DNA of 64,000 nucleotides from Anthostomella pinea (GCA_963556695.1 CAUWAG010000003.1:4030001-4094000), one strand, 5' to 3'. Positions 1 through 11,931 are shown, numbered from the stretch's first letter. Notes: generated from the letters alone by a model not told the origin. Numbers and translations are program-made.

Positions 1-72
1 AACCATCGACACTCGACTGATTTTTCGCCCCGAGCCGGAATCGTCAAAACGCTCAGCAGCCGCCGCTCCACA

Positions 73-507
73 ATGATCGGGCCCTCTATGGGCACTCGCC
101 CCTACCAACAGCCAGGCGCTCTCCCTACCCTCGGCGGCTTCAACACAGAGTCAGAACCACATTGCACAATACCCTGCGTCCTGGGCGCCGTATACGGCTC
201 GACAATCTACGCGACGTACAAGGAGAAGGATACGAAGACGCTGCTCAAAGTAACTGGGCCTGGTGCTGAGGTGAAGGCCCTGACATACATGATTTACGGG
301 GCTCGGGACCAGGCGGTGGAGAGGATGACACGGGACTGCATCTCGCGAGGGGTCAACGCCGTCGTCGCTATGAACTTCAGCGAGGGTGAGCTTCTTGGCT
401 GTGCGCAAGTCTCGGTCTACGGCACCGCTGTGTACGTGGAGCGCGATCAGAGCCGATGGAGAACCCTTTCGCGTCATCATGACATGCGCTGCTGTTTGGT
501 TATCTAA
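73..507 (+). CDS. YbjQ/UPF0145 domain protein with C-terminal CaaX-like motif
   Basis: Single-exon ORF of 144 aa. The stretch from about residue 38 to 125 matches the YbjQ (DUF74) fold: an N-terminal VYGSTIYAT strand, a helix with the ARDQAVERM pattern, then GVNAVVAMNFSEGE and a closing VYGTAVYVER strand. In bacteria this family forms small oligomeric beta-barrels often called heavy-metal-binding, but its function is not established. The protein ends in CCLVI; the last four residues fit a prenylation CaaX box, which would place it on a membrane. That is inference. The ATG is preceded by ACA, a normal fungal context. No signal peptide or membrane segment is seen. Confidence 0.8.
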   Translation: MIGPSMGTRPYQQPGALPTLGGFNTESEPHCTIPCVLGAVYGSTIYATYKEKDTKTLLKVTGPGAEVKALTYMIYGARDQAVERMTRDCISRGVNAVVAMNFSEGELLGCAQVSVYGTAVYVERDQSRWRTLSRHHDMRCCLVI

Positions 508-913
508 CATCAGACGGTGTCTGGTTTAATAGGGGCGTTAATGTCCTGGTGGGCTGAAAGGGGTACTTGCTTTGTGTGCAGGGCATGGTCTGCATGCGTA
601 ACTGCAACTGAAATACGACGAATTGGAAGCAAAGCGCTATAGTTCATGAGAAATTGAGGTTGTTATACGCATACAAAGACTCACGTCATGGGCTGGGTTC
701 TCATATGTCTTGATAAAGCATAGGGAGACGATGAAGCGTCTTTGTTAATCCAGAGAACTATAAGCTCCTACACAACACATACCTGAGGGAATCCTGCACA
801 TCCCTCAAATATTCATCTACCGCTTCTTATCGGCAGTTCTAGTAGCCTAACTCGAGCTCATTCAATTACCGACATCAGAAGAGGCGATAAAAAACATTGG
901 AGTCGAAGAATGG
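508..913. other. intergenic, no gene seen
   Basis: About 400 bp between the YbjQ gene and the kinase remnant. It should hold the 3' end of the first gene and the promoter of the second. No ORF, repeat or RNA gene is recognised. Confidence 0.5.
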
Positions 914-2024
914 ATGCAAGAGTCCATCAAGGATTTCTTCTCATGGCGTCCCCAGCCTGGCCAAGAGGAATGTGACCGTCGTGCCGGCTCTATCACGGGA
1001 ACGTCGACGCGTCCGGTGGAAATGCAAGGATCACTGAGCTACACACTGGTCGCCTCGAACGATACAATCGTCACCTTTAGATGCCCCGAGGCAACATTAG
1101 GACGCGAGATCGAAAAGCTTTCCAAGAAAATCCATGGAGACCTGGTCCCTGAAGCTACATTCAGGGGCATATTGGGGGACGATGAAGATGAGAAGAAAAA
1201 ACTCCTCATTTACACCATGTCATTGCTTCTGGGCAAGTCGGCTCTGGAGACTGGACCTTGGATCCTGTTCTTGATAATATGCAAATTGCTAAGCATGTCA
1301 CTCTCGTCACTCATTTAGCAAGGTAAGAGACGCACGAGTTGCAATTACCATTAGAACTGACTCGTATAGGTACTTTGCAAAAAACTGGCTCAACCCCCAG
1401 ACTGTTGACCCCGAATCACTTCAAAAGTCGTGGGCAGATCTGGGGAATAAGCTGGCCATCCTGGAGAAAGACGAGAGGTTCGATTACTTGCGCAATATAG
1501 TGGCCGAACTTCGGGGCAGCCGTGGCGTTCTTCTACTCTATAGCAGCAGGCATCCCCAAGTCCTCAATCACCGGGACCTCTCAGGCACGAACATACTGCT
1601 TGACCAGGATACCCATGCAATCTCCGGAATCATCGACTGGTCCCTGGCCGATATCCAACCGTTTGGTATGGAGCTCAGGGTGTTGCGCCAGTTTTCCGGA
1701 AATATGAATGGCAATGGCTGGTCCGACTATGCATGCCGAGAGGCCACCGATGGAGCATTCTGGGCCGAGTTCTGGAAGGTCACTGGCATCGAAGACCCAC
1801 AGGTTCGAGAAACGACGAAGAGGAACGCGGAGACGGCTTGCAAGTTGGGCGTTATCCTGCAATTCGCTTTTAAGAGTACTTTAGATGGAAAACAGACGGA
1901 TGTCTTGTCACCCAAGCCTTCTAGTTTTCTGAAGGAATGGCTGAAGTACCCGTCGTGGTCTGACTTGGTCCTGAGAGAAGAAGACGCAGCTAGACTTAAG
2001 GCAGGGGATGCAAACACGTCGTAG
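914..2024 (+). pseudogene. APH-type kinase, frameshifted
   Basis: Aminoglycoside-phosphotransferase (APH, PF01636-like) family. The N-terminal part (914 to about 1255) has the usual fungal pattern ending in LLIYTMSLLLGKSAL. The C-terminal part has the catalytic loop HRDLSGTNILLD and the metal-binding IIDWS. An intron at 1323-1369 (GTAAGA...TAG) joins LVTHLAR to YFAKNWLNPQTVD in frame. However, the sequence just before that intron (LDPVLDNMQIAKHV, from about 1260) is in a different frame from the N-terminal part, so one indel lies near 1240-1260 with no splice site to explain it. The family phosphorylates small molecules, but the substrate here is unknown. It is either a recent pseudogene or a sequence error. 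The start could lie slightly upstream. Confidence 0.65.
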
Positions 2025-5000
2025 ACAGAAGCCACACATACTGGTTAGCTATCCACAGAAACGCGATTTGGTAATTAGTTGTGTGTCGGCCTTATCAGGA
2101 AGCTCGGGGGAGGCTATCTTGTACTCGATGTTATTTGAAGTTCAAAGTCTACGGTTTATTTATAATAGTCTGTTCCTCGCCAACATGGTTGCTTAGTTGA
2201 TGAGGTGAATTCAACGGCATCACATGTGGATCTGCCGACACTTTTCGTACCACGTCTTTTAGTGCGAGGCCTTCGGCCTTTCCATATTGAATGAGCATTG
2301 CAGGCAAAGAAAGGGGTGAAATTTGCAAGAACTTTCATCGTGATCGAGATTTCAGGGGCGTTTCTACTGTCATTAGATGAATCGTCATGACATTAACTGG
2401 GGAGGCGACTAAACCACACCAAGAAACTGACAACATAGGCCTACAGCCCTGCCGACGATTTCATGTCATTTTCCCTCATAGGAAAGGAATATATTGTAAA
2501 GTCGATTCAACGTAACGGCTGCTGCTGCTGCTCTCGTTCAATTTGGTGGAAATGTAAATGCTCCAGCAACCCCTCTGCATTTTCCGAAACTCCGTCCACC
2601 GTATAAAGCACCTGCGCTCTAATTGCAGTCGTGAATCGTAATAAGACCTTCCGCTCACCGAAACGAGCTTGATGGGTGAACGGGTACTCGTTGCTCCTTT
2701 GGTGTATCCGTCCTTGGCTTCGAGTTGAGACTTCCTCCAGGTCCGTCATTCCCAGCTTAGTTCGGAACCGAATCCTTCAGAGGCAAATCCGGTAGAACAA
2801 TGACACAAAATCATACATCGTGAAGACCGGAGACGGTTTGCCAATCGAAAAGCCAGTGGTGCTGGCCTGAAATGCGAGACAGCGTCGCCATTCGAGGTGT
2901 TGCTCATTGCACCTAGGATCGTCCAAGCTCGCTTGCTGGTTGAGGCTCTGCTCTGTTCTGAGGATGGCAGTACCAACAGCTACCTGATGAGTACTCCGTC
3001 CCACAGTTACCACACGTGTGCATATGCATGATGACCAGCAGAGCAAAGATGCTGTGTCCTGTGCTACCCAGGTTAGCTCAGATGCCCACGTCGTCGACAG
3101 ACAAACCCTCTCCTGCTCGTTCCCCGGCCGGGAGGGCATGTGCATAGATGAAGAGTGGACTCACAGGTGTGGCTGGCTCGAGGCTACGAGGTGTAAACTG
3201 CGTTGATGCGTACCAGAAACAAGGTTGACTGGCCGGCGGAAGATGGCAAAGGCGCTATCAAGTCGACGGTCGTAAGGTCAGAACGAGGTGTATGTCGATC
3301 GATCCGATCTGGCACTCCGTCCGGGAAGAGCTAGTATTTTACTTCTGAAGACAGGGAAATCTTATCGAGGACCCTGAAGAGCTATGCAGATGCGGGTCAG
3401 CGAGCATGTGCCCTAATGCACTATTCAATAGTCTGAGATGGTTTGCTGACGAGACCCTGTGGATCCCAGCCACTGGATCAGCCACCTGGTAGCTTATCGT
3501 ATCCCTTATTGTTGAATGGGAGCCGGAGATAGACACCGGAAGATCTCCAGTGGGGCAGAGACGCACAGGGCATCTGACCCACCAAGAAGACAGATGATCA
3601 ATCTTTGCACGCAGAGCAGAACAATCAATAGAATCAATCAACATCCGTGTATTCAACAGACACACCTGCCTTACCAAAAGGCGCCCTCCAGAAGCAATAA
3701 TCCGAATCATCAGCTCACTTTTCGGCGGTCCCACAGGACTGAGACGTAGCACGCCAGATAGGTGCAAAGTAGACGACGTTGACCACGTTTTCACGTGGAC
3801 CCCGTCTCTTCCGGCTTGTTGCGAGATACCGGTAAAGACGCAGCCGACCGCGGAACCTTTGGCTCGGCCGATAGCATATCACGCAAGTCCATTGGGAGCA
3901 ACACACCGCGAGAAGAAATCAAGTTTGTAGGTGACACCAGTTCCTGGACCGGTGTTGGCTGCAGGACTGAGGTGCGTGAAGCGTCGTGATGCGTCCTAGC
4001 CCGGTCAGATAATCCCGCCGGTCTTATAGCTCCAGCCCAGTAGTAGGTATACAAGCACACTTGCACCTCTGAACAGTAAACGTCCGTCTCGTCTCGAGGC
4101 CAATGAGGGGACCGAGAATGGAGTACTGGGCCTCACGATGATGTCCTACATTAGGTAATCTGCCCTGAGAGTGGCTTGTGATCCGTGGTGTAGTCCCGCT
4201 TCACCTGAATCGTAACCAGCCCTACTCTCTAACTAGGGTCCAGCCTGCTGCAGGGTCCTTCTTCTATCTCCTAGTGTTCTCTGACAGCTCCAACTGGCTC
4301 TCTAGCTCGATCTCAATAGTTCCCGTAGTCTGATTACCAATCGGTTACTTTGTACGTACTAATGATAGACTTAACCCAACACTGGTTGCTCAGACTATAA
4401 TACCTAATCGCGTTCGTCGAGACGAGACCCCCAACCTAGCAAGAGGTGGACGAATCATCTAGAGAGCGCGCTGCCTTAATAGTCGGGGGGGAAACGGAAC
4501 GCATCAAAGACCTCCTGTTAGGAGCCCAAAGGATAGATCCCGCGTGTAACTATAGCCCAGTGTTCTCGTGAAACGACAACGAGAGGAGACCCAAAGTATC
4601 GGTGGAGGAGGAAGGGGTTACAAGTATATGACTGGCATGTTATCGAGCTGGTATTTGACTCTGGTGGTCCTATGGCTACCCAAGTACCAGGTGTAGGATG
4701 TTCTGACGTTTCTCCTAACCCCTTTCGTCAAGGATTGGCTGCTACTCTTTATGGCCCTTCATCAGCGTTTCGCCAACTAGATAGATAGCCAGGTCTAACC
4801 GAGTGGAGGACCATTGTTCCTGGACTCAAAATCATTGATGGGTGAGGTTGGTTAGAAGCTTTGAATCGTGTCTTATGTGACGCGACCTGAGGTAGAGCCT
4901 CTCTCATTTTAAATTCATATGTATGCACATGTATGGACTAAAGGACACAGGTAGAGCATCCTCATGTCCCGAAAGCGAATGACATTGGTCAATGGCAAGA

Positions 5001-5104
5001 TAGACTTGGCATTGGTCACGTCCCAGCTTCTCGACTGCATACACTTCTATGCTCGAAACTACCAAGTACATGCACCACCCAGAGTGGCGAGGCATCAAGT
5101 TGTG
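2025..5104. other. gene-poor stretch, 3.1 kb
   Basis: Only short overlapping ORFs on both strands without recognisable domains or a consistent splice pattern. A (CTG)5 run sits near 2518-2532. The part from about 4080 to 4880 is dense in stop codons and looks like old non-coding or degraded repeat sequence, but no terminal repeats were found that define an element. Confidence 0.4.
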
Positions 5105-7029
5105 CTAGACGCGGTTACCCGAGGAATGTTCCTCTATTTCAATCTTGGACATATCGTGTTTCTCATCACCACCCACCGACTTCTCCTGTTCTGGGACACC
5201 GAAGAGCTGATCCATGTGCTCTAGTGAAATGCCTATACAGACATTAGCTTGACAGATTCGTCGCGTAAGTTCAGATGGTGACGTACCTTTAGTCTCTGGA
5301 ACGAGGAACCAGACGAAGAAGAACATGATAACACCGAAGCTGCCAAATATCAAATAGGTGCTGCAAGGTGCGTTGCTGTCAGTATAGTCCGCAACGCTGA
5401 GGAGGCCGGAACTTCACTTACCCATATCCGCCCTCTCCGCAGGTTGCAAGCATGGTGGGAACAGCCTTAGCAACCACAAAGTTGAATAGCCACTGCGTCG
5501 CAGCCCCTAGCGCGACGTTCAGGGGCCGCAGACGGGCGGTAGGGATCTCGGAGACCAGAATCCAGCAAGCAGGGCCCCAGCCAAACTGGAAGAATGCCGC
5601 AAAAAGGAAGATGCAGATCAGGGCGACGTAGCCAGCGGGAGGCACCGCGTCGCCTGGTTGGGGTGGAGCGATTCGGACATATAAACCAATGTAGAACATG
5701 CAGAATGACTGGCCCACGGAAGAGACCAAGAGCGATCGACGTCGACCGAGAGAGTCGGCCATGAAGAGCAAGAAGATCAAACATGCCACTACTTTGACAA
5801 CACCGTAAACGCCAGTGCTGAAGAGGGAATTGGAAGTTCCACTGATACCCAGGTTCTGGAAGATGGTGGGGGCATAGACGTTGATGGCGTTGGTGCCGGT
5901 CATCTGCTGCCAGATCATGAGGAAAATACTGAGGAGGGCTCGGTGTCGGTTGGTCTTGATTGTCCACATCTCTTTCTGGAGTGTCCAGAACGAGGCATCA
6001 CCGACCAGCCGTCGCTCGTATTCAAGTTGGTCGGCGATCTCTTGGAACTCCTCTTGGAGGTATGGGTGATCCGGTGAGAGGCCTCGGATTTTGGTCAGGA
6101 TTCGCTTGGCGTCTTCCCATCGGTCCTTGCGAGCCAGATACCGTGGCGATTCGTTGCATATCAACATCAAGCCGAAGAGGAGAACGGCCGGTAGACCCTG
6201 GACGGCGAGCGGTACAATGTACTGTTTCGGGCCGGTCAGGTGTAGACTGACTGCGTAATTGCCCCAGAAGGCGATCATGCTTCCCGTGACGATGAACAGT
6301 TGATACATGCCAGTGAGCAGACCACGGATGGCTCGCGGCGCGTTTTCGGTAACGTAGATAGGGTTTATGACACTGGAGCATCCTACTCCGAGACCTGATG
6401 ACCTGATTGTTAGCCTATATAGCCACAGTCAGAAGAGAAGAGTGCTTGCCTGCGACGAATCGACCGATGTACATGGGCTCGAGGTGACCAGAAGCGGCTG
6501 CCTGCAAGATGACACCAGAGAGCGTAAAGGCGGCAGCACCGAGCAGGCATGATTTGCGACCCCATGCGTCCGTCATTGGGTAAGCTGCCAGAGCACCAAC
6601 AAAGCATCCAGCTTGCAGCACAGACACGATGTTCCCCTGAAGGTTGGCCGAAGCTATACTGTCTGCATTTTCTAGGCCATAGGCGCTGTTGCAGAGCAAA
6701 ATGTTAGTGACCCATCCCTTTTACGGTCGAGAAAGGCACTGAGTTCAGGTATACGTACTCGATAAAGGGTTTGAGCTTGATAACACCACCGATGACACCA
6801 CTGTCCCAGCCGAAGGACATGGCACCGAAGCACGCCTTGATGAGGTTACCATTAGTTTCCTGTCAAGTTCAACATCTGATCGGCTGCCGGTGCTTACCGA
6901 GCATGCCAGCAGGTAGACCCTCCAGTTGTAGATCTCCTTTGGATCACTCAACATGGAGTCATTCTTGACAATCTTCCCCAGTAGGGACGTCATGACGGTC
7001 ATGGTCGCCGATGGCTTGGGTGACCCCAA
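5105..7029 (-). CDS. MFS sugar/quinate-type transporter
   Basis: Twelve-helix sugar porter of the HXT/quinate-permease type (PF00083). Exons (minus strand): 7029-6898, 6859-6759, 6685-6450, 6394-5422, 5360-5287 and 5232-5105, summing to 547 aa. Family signatures in order: GWDSGVIGG in helix 1, DAWGRKSCL between helices 2 and 3, [59 protein letters not shown] and [16 protein letters not shown] near the C-terminus. It should import a hexose, pentose or quinate-like compound by proton symport at the plasma membrane; the substrate cannot be told. The third intron (6395-6449) begins with GC instead of GT, which is needed to restore VAGLGVG. The start could be a later Met at residue 10 or 13. Confidence 0.9.
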
Positions 7030-8406
7030 TCGTTCCTATGGTCGACGTCTTTCGTTGGATGGCGGGTCGCGTCAAGTTCTTCCTCAAGGACCGAACAAGA
7101 TGCAAAAGAGTAGACAAGATGTCAGAACTGGGTGACACGGCGCAACACCCAGCCTTTAAGAGTCAAGAGTGCTCACGGTAGGAAGCCGACGGGCCCATGG
7201 CGTCTTTCTTACGCTGCTACAAGGGTCGAGTGCTGTATCATTGGCGCGGGAACGTATCCCTCACTATAAAAGTCCCCATCACAGAGCAGCACACGTCTCC
7301 AAGCTTGGCAGTGGCAGAATGGGAGATGTTTGGGCCTGGAATGTTGGGGAAACCTTGCTGGTGACGGTCGTGACTTTATTCCACCATACAGGTTGGAGGA
7401 TAGGCTCAAGGGCCCTCGAACCGAACGATCCTCGACTTGGGTTCTCGTGATCATAACCTGTCCAGCCATCTCGCCTACGTATCCAACCCCGGTCTTCTGT
7501 AGTCGCTTGTGGGGTCCCAGGGCCCTTACCCCATGGGCAACCAGGCCGAAGAAGTCCTAGTGCCACCAAGGTCAGAAATACGACAAATAGGTACATGAGT
7601 GGAAAAGTACCAGACATACACTTCTTGTCAAGTCCCTTATCTCGAAGCCATCCTTCCCTCAGGACTCCTCAGAGCTTGATCACGACATGAGTATTGCCGA
7701 TGACGGGGCACCTCGTGTCTGAGTCTAAAGTCACGAAACCAAGCCATCATCGACCACCTCCTCTCTACCCTGGCCTCGGGCTCTGGTATAGCACGTGGGG
7801 AGAGAGGCTCTCGCTTCAGGAACTTGGGGCCGACTAGGAGGGAAGCGTGGCAGTCGTTCCGGGGTATTCCAGCCTACCGATAGCTTTCGTCAACAAAAGT
7901 GTTCTTTAGGCTGATGAGTCCATGCGGGGATGGCCACGGGCACAGGGGGGTGATGCCGGGGTTGATGCCGGGGTTGACACTGGGGTAGATCGTCGTTCGA
8001 TAGGGAGGGCAGGGAGGGGGTCAGCTCGTAAATATCCTCTTCACCAAGAATGCCACGCGTACGTCTAGGAGTCAGATTCATATCGAAAATAAGGCCGTCG
8101 AAAATTTCAAACCTGAGGATCTAGAATCTCCTTCATCTCCAAATTGTTGAATGTAATGGTTGGTTGTCTGTTCGTTTCTTGGATTGTATAGGCGCTTGCT
8201 ATTGTGCTTGTATCCCTGGTCAGCAGCACAGAAGACATATTCGTGTAGGTACTCGTTCTTCGGGATAATGATGCGCGCCCCTACCAGATGTAGCTTTGAA
8301 ATGACCCGCATTCATACTCTCATTGTAGACTATGTCGACTATACTACTACCATGACTACTACTGTTTCTATCACAGATTCATAAGTAGGAGGCTGGTACC
8401 TGGTGA
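7030..8406. other. intergenic, divergent promoters
   Basis: About 1.4 kb between the transporter (-) and the BNR_4 gene (+), so it should hold both promoters. Short ORFs here have no recognisable domain. Near 7950-7980 the phrase GATGCCGGGGTTGA is repeated almost in tandem. Confidence 0.5.
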
Positions 8407-9994
8407 ATGCTCCATAAGTTGGACTCTTGCGGCAACCCTACTCTGTCAGGTTGCGCATTACTGCCTCAGTCCACGATGATGCTTGCGAAGCCCTCACTTT
8501 CAATTCTGGGAACAGACCCGGCGCACCGGCGCTGCGTTCTCAACGGCAACGCGTTCCAGCAGGATGCCATCCAATCATTCAACGGCTGGCAGTATGCCTG
8601 TTTCTATAGCTCTTTGCCTGGTGCCGCGGCGACGGAGCCGCTATTCGTTCATCTGTCCCGCAGGAAGCTTCCGATAGGCGACTGGGAGACTTTGGTCTTC
8701 GATGACTATCCGCAGACAACAGATGATGGTCATAACACGGTACAGGTAGGTAACGTCAGGGCCTCATCACCCTCGTGTGCGACTCACGTATCCACCTGAT
8801 ACATGGCTGATATGTGGAAGCTTGGAATATGCCCTGGAGATGGCACAGTACACTTGTCGTACGATCACCATTGCGATATGTATGCCCAAGCCGTCGGTAC
8901 TGGTGTAGCCTTTCCCTGCTCACCGGTTGCAGAATACGGTACCGTCACTCGACAGCGAGGGTAGCCGAAGCCCCCGAAAAGTTCAAGTGGAAGGCGAAGC
9001 TCTTCACTTCTACTCTTGATCATCTGCCAGGCTTGCCTTCACAAGATGAGCTCTTCGGCTACATCACGTACCCCAGGTTCGTGCGGCTAGAGTCTGACCT
9101 CCTATTTTCCTTTCGCACGGGCAAGGCCGGTCTAGGAGACGACCACCTGTGCGTCTACAAGCCCTCGACGGGCAACTACACGCTGCTGGGCACGAACTTG
9201 AAGGGCGTGGAAAACAACCCCTACATCCACGGCCTCGACTTCCGGGACTCCCGTCTGTACGTAACGTGGGTGTACCGCGCTTTCGTCTGGTACGAGGGCT
9301 GGGACGACCCGTTGGACACCAAGCACAAGCAGCAAGCCGGGCCGAACTCGGGCGAGAACAACCATAACATCTGCTTTGCGTATTCCGACGACGGCGGGAA
9401 GACGTGGTGTAATGGCTCCGGGGTGCAGATAGCGGATTTGTCCAAGAAGGAGAGCGTATTGCCCAACTCGCCGGGCATCGTCGCGTTTGATATACCCAAG
9501 GGCTCCAGTCTCGCGAACCAGGAGGCGCAGGCTGTCGACCATGAGGGTGGCGTCCACGTGTTGAACCGCGATAATCTCGATGGAGAGCAGAGATGGAAAC
9601 ACTACTACAAGCCCCCAAAAGGTCCGAGTCTGCTTCAACGGTTGTACCAAGGAAGACGCTGACAACGTGCATACTAGGCTCCTGGATTCAACATCCCATT
9701 CCTCGTGTCCAGGGTGCCTATGGTGGCAAGCGAGGTCAGCTGGCATTGAGCAAAGACGACGACCTCTATTTCATCCTTCCCGATCACAAGTCCTCGGTGT
9801 TGTCGATCCTAAAGGCGTCAAAGAGTCAATTCTCTGAATACGAACTGGTGTGGCAACAAGACGGCTTCCCGCCAACAGAGCCGCTTGTTGACAAGGCGAG
9901 ACTGGACTACGATAACGTCTTGTCAGTATTTACAAGGGCTGATGCAGGATCGGAGGGGCAGATCAACATCGTTGCTCTAGACTTTCAGCTATAA
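8407..9994 (+). CDS. BNR_4 beta-propeller protein (putative carbohydrate-active enzyme)
   Basis: Four exons (8407-8745, 8821-8896, 8956-9621, 9678-9994) give 465 aa. The order NGNAFQQDAIQSFNGWQYACFYSS, DDGHNTVQLGI, DGTVHLSYDHH, ITYPRFVR, NNHNICFAYSDDGGKTW, NQEAQAVDHEGGVHVLNR and a final RGQLALSKDDDLYFILP is typical of BNR repeat family PF15892. This fold is a seven-bladed propeller shared with several polysaccharide lyases and sialidase-like proteins. Which activity applies is not determinable here; the fungal rhamnose-glucuronate lyases acting on arabinogalactan-type glycans are a reasonable candidate. No clear signal peptide is seen at this start, so either the protein is intracellular or a first exon is missed. 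Introns 1-3 restore the family pattern exactly. Confidence 0.8.
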
Positions 9995-10224
9995 TCGCGC
10001 AATCGGACTTGGACGAGTCGCATTCTGAGATTGATGCATTGGTAGGCGTGGTTGGCTCCAAAGAGGTGCATATGCTATGACGCTCTCCAGATTAAGACCT
10101 ACCCTTTCATCATCTGAAATTTGTAGTACCGAGTATTATATAGATGATGTGTACCTGATATACACACAAGAGGAGTTCATGATTTCGTGAGGTTGCCTGT
10201 TTTCCAATGCTGATTATTCAAACT

Positions 10225-11931
10225 TCAACCCTTTTTGATATGGCCATTCCTTACATTTGGCTTTTTCTCCAATATGTCCTTGCGAGGTAATGCCGACGCA
10301 TATGATCGAGGCCATTTGTCCACATCGAGTCCGGCTGCCAGGCATGCTTTCAAGATGCCGAGGGACAGCATAACAACGACAACGATGAGGTCAAAGACGT
10401 GAACAGCCCACCAGAAGTATTGGCGGCCTAAGGGACACGTCGCAAAATCGAAGTTCCATTCCCATGAGTCCTCATCGAACCAAACACTGAGTAGACCGGC
10501 GTTTCCGCCGTATTGGCCCATCATGGCTCGGACGGTAATCTCCCTCAAGCCCGGGGCGCCAGATTGTGTAGGCAGACGACTACTCTGGGCAGCTGGCCAA
10601 CGTGTAACCTGCCACTGGCGCTCATCACCTTCCAGGGTCTGGTTGATATAGTGATACGTATCGCAGCCTTCATGGTCGTGGCCATTCAGTATGACACCTC
10701 GCCTGCCTCTGCCACTACCAGGCGCGTTGGGGTCGCCATTCAAACCAAAGATGCCCTCCAGAAATCCGCGAGAAGCGTCGGCAGACAGCTGATTCTGCTC
10801 TCTGACGCCCCCACCTTCATGAAAGCTAAAATATGGTGCATCGACACAGATGCCTTCAGGCTTGTAGAGTGGGATATGAGTAAGTACAAGAGTAAAATGC
10901 CCCTTGTACTCGACCGCTGAAGCTGTATTGATCACGTCGTTGATAAATCCATAGGTCTTATCCTGGAGGCTCTGTTCGGCGGCGGGAGTGTCGAGATTCA
11001 TGTCGTTCACGTTGACAATGCGGAGCTCAGGGGCAAGGCGCACAGAGTCGGGGTTCTTCTCGGGGTGGAAGATTGTCGCATTCGCGGCCGGGTTCGAGAG
11101 AGGGAGTTCGAATCGTAGCTCATATGCCGCCTTGCCGAAGACACGCTCGAACCGCTCGAGGCGCTCTACGGTCAGGTCACCGGCATAGCCAACATCGTGG
11201 TTGCCGGCAACGTTGATGATCCTTCGCTGCCAGGCCGCCGCATCGCTATCTTGCACGCCGAGTAATCCGGCAAGGCCGTACTCGTCGGAAGGGTATGCTG
11301 CCACCTCGTCGGGTACCCGCTCTCCGCCCTTGAAGGAGCGGTTCCAGAACCTGGAGCTTCTCCTTTCAAACTCGGGATCCTGGATCCATTGGCTGCCCAG
11401 AAGATCTCCGAGAACACTGACGTGGGTAGGTTTGGACCACCACTTCAGGGTGCGGTAGATGTGGGCGAGGTAGAAGTCGTTGCCAAACAGATCTATTCGC
11501 TTCCGTATCGACTCGACAGTGTGGGGGATGTCGTCGAAGTAGAAATCGACGAGGTCATGGAAGGTCTGTTGTAATCGCTTGCGCAACGAGGGATGGCTCG
11601 TCCTGAAAGACAGGTGTCGAATCACGTCGGCCAGGTGAGGGAAGGGCTCGCCGTAATAGTTGGGTATGGACGTGTCGCCCTCGAGCTGCGGGTCGCCGAG
11701 TGCAAGGAGACGAAAAGGCGCTGCGCTGCTCGAGCTGCTCGACCTGGAGACATGCTGTCGCAGGGTATCCTGGAACGCAGCGCCGCTGTCTGACTCGTTT
11801 CGATCCAAAGATTGTGGTAAAGGAAAGGCGCATCCCATAAAGACGGGGTACAGATACAGATAAAAAGTAGATGCTACAGCAAGGGGGACGAGAACCCGCA
11901 GAGCATTTCGAAGAAGGGCCACAGGGGACAT
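10225..11931 (-). CDS. TED1: Cdc1/Ted1-type metallophosphoesterase
   Basis: Intronless ORF of 568 aa. One N-terminal membrane segment (about residues 12-32), a calcineurin-like phosphoesterase domain, and a C-terminal hydrophobic segment near YFWWAVHVFDLIVVVVML. Metal-binding motifs are present in order: ALGDPQ, SVLGDLLGSQW, VAGNHDVGY, LTHIPLYK and LNGHDHEGCD. This is the family of yeast Cdc1/Ted1 and mammalian MPPE1/PGAP5, manganese-dependent ER/Golgi enzymes that remove ethanolamine-phosphate from GPI-anchor glycans and so affect cargo exit from the ER. Membership is clear; whether it is the Ted1 or the Cdc1 orthologue is inferred and needs a tree. It is convergent with the BNR_4 gene, 230 bp apart. 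Confidence 0.85.
   Translation of the reverse strand: MSPVALLRNALRVLVPLAVASTFYLYLYPVFMGCAFPLPQSLDRNESDSGAAFQDTLRQHVSRSSSSSSAAPFRLLALGDPQLEGDTSIPNYYGEPFPHLADVIRHLSFRTSHPSLRKRLQQTFHDLVDFYFDDIPHTVESIRKRIDLFGNDFYLAHIYRTLKWWSKPTHVSVLGDLLGSQWIQDPEFERRSSRFWNRSFKGGERVPDEVAAYPSDEYGLAGLLGVQDSDAAAWQRRIINVAGNHDVGYAGDLTVERLERFERVFGKAAYELRFELPLSNPAANATIFHPEKNPDSVRLAPELRIVNVNDMNLDTPAAEQSLQDKTYGFINDVINTASAVEYKGHFTLVLTHIPLYKPEGICVDAPYFSFHEGGGVREQNQLSADASRGFLEGIFGLNGDPNAPGSGRGRRGVILNGHDHEGCDTYHYINQTLEGDERQWQVTRWPAAQSSRLPTQSGAPGLREITVRAMMGQYGGNAGLLSVWFDEDSWEWNFDFATCPLGRQYFWWAVHVFDLIVVVVMLSLGILKACLAAGLDVDKWPRSYASALPRKDILEKKPNVRNGHIKKG

Noticed and set aside
3339..3794. 151-codon minus-strand ORF in the first gene-poor stretch
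   Set aside because: No domain, no signal or membrane segment, and overlapping ORFs on the other strand are equally long; treated as chance.
4086..4429. 12-bp inverted repeat (GTCTCGTCTCGA) bracketing 340 bp
   Set aside because: A similar GAGACGAGAC word occurs elsewhere in the window (near 34170), there is no target duplication and no extension of the arms; probably chance.
9064..9746. Long antisense ORFs of about 200 codons opposite the BNR_4 gene
   Set aside because: Arg/Ser-rich shadows of the GC-rich coding strand without domains.
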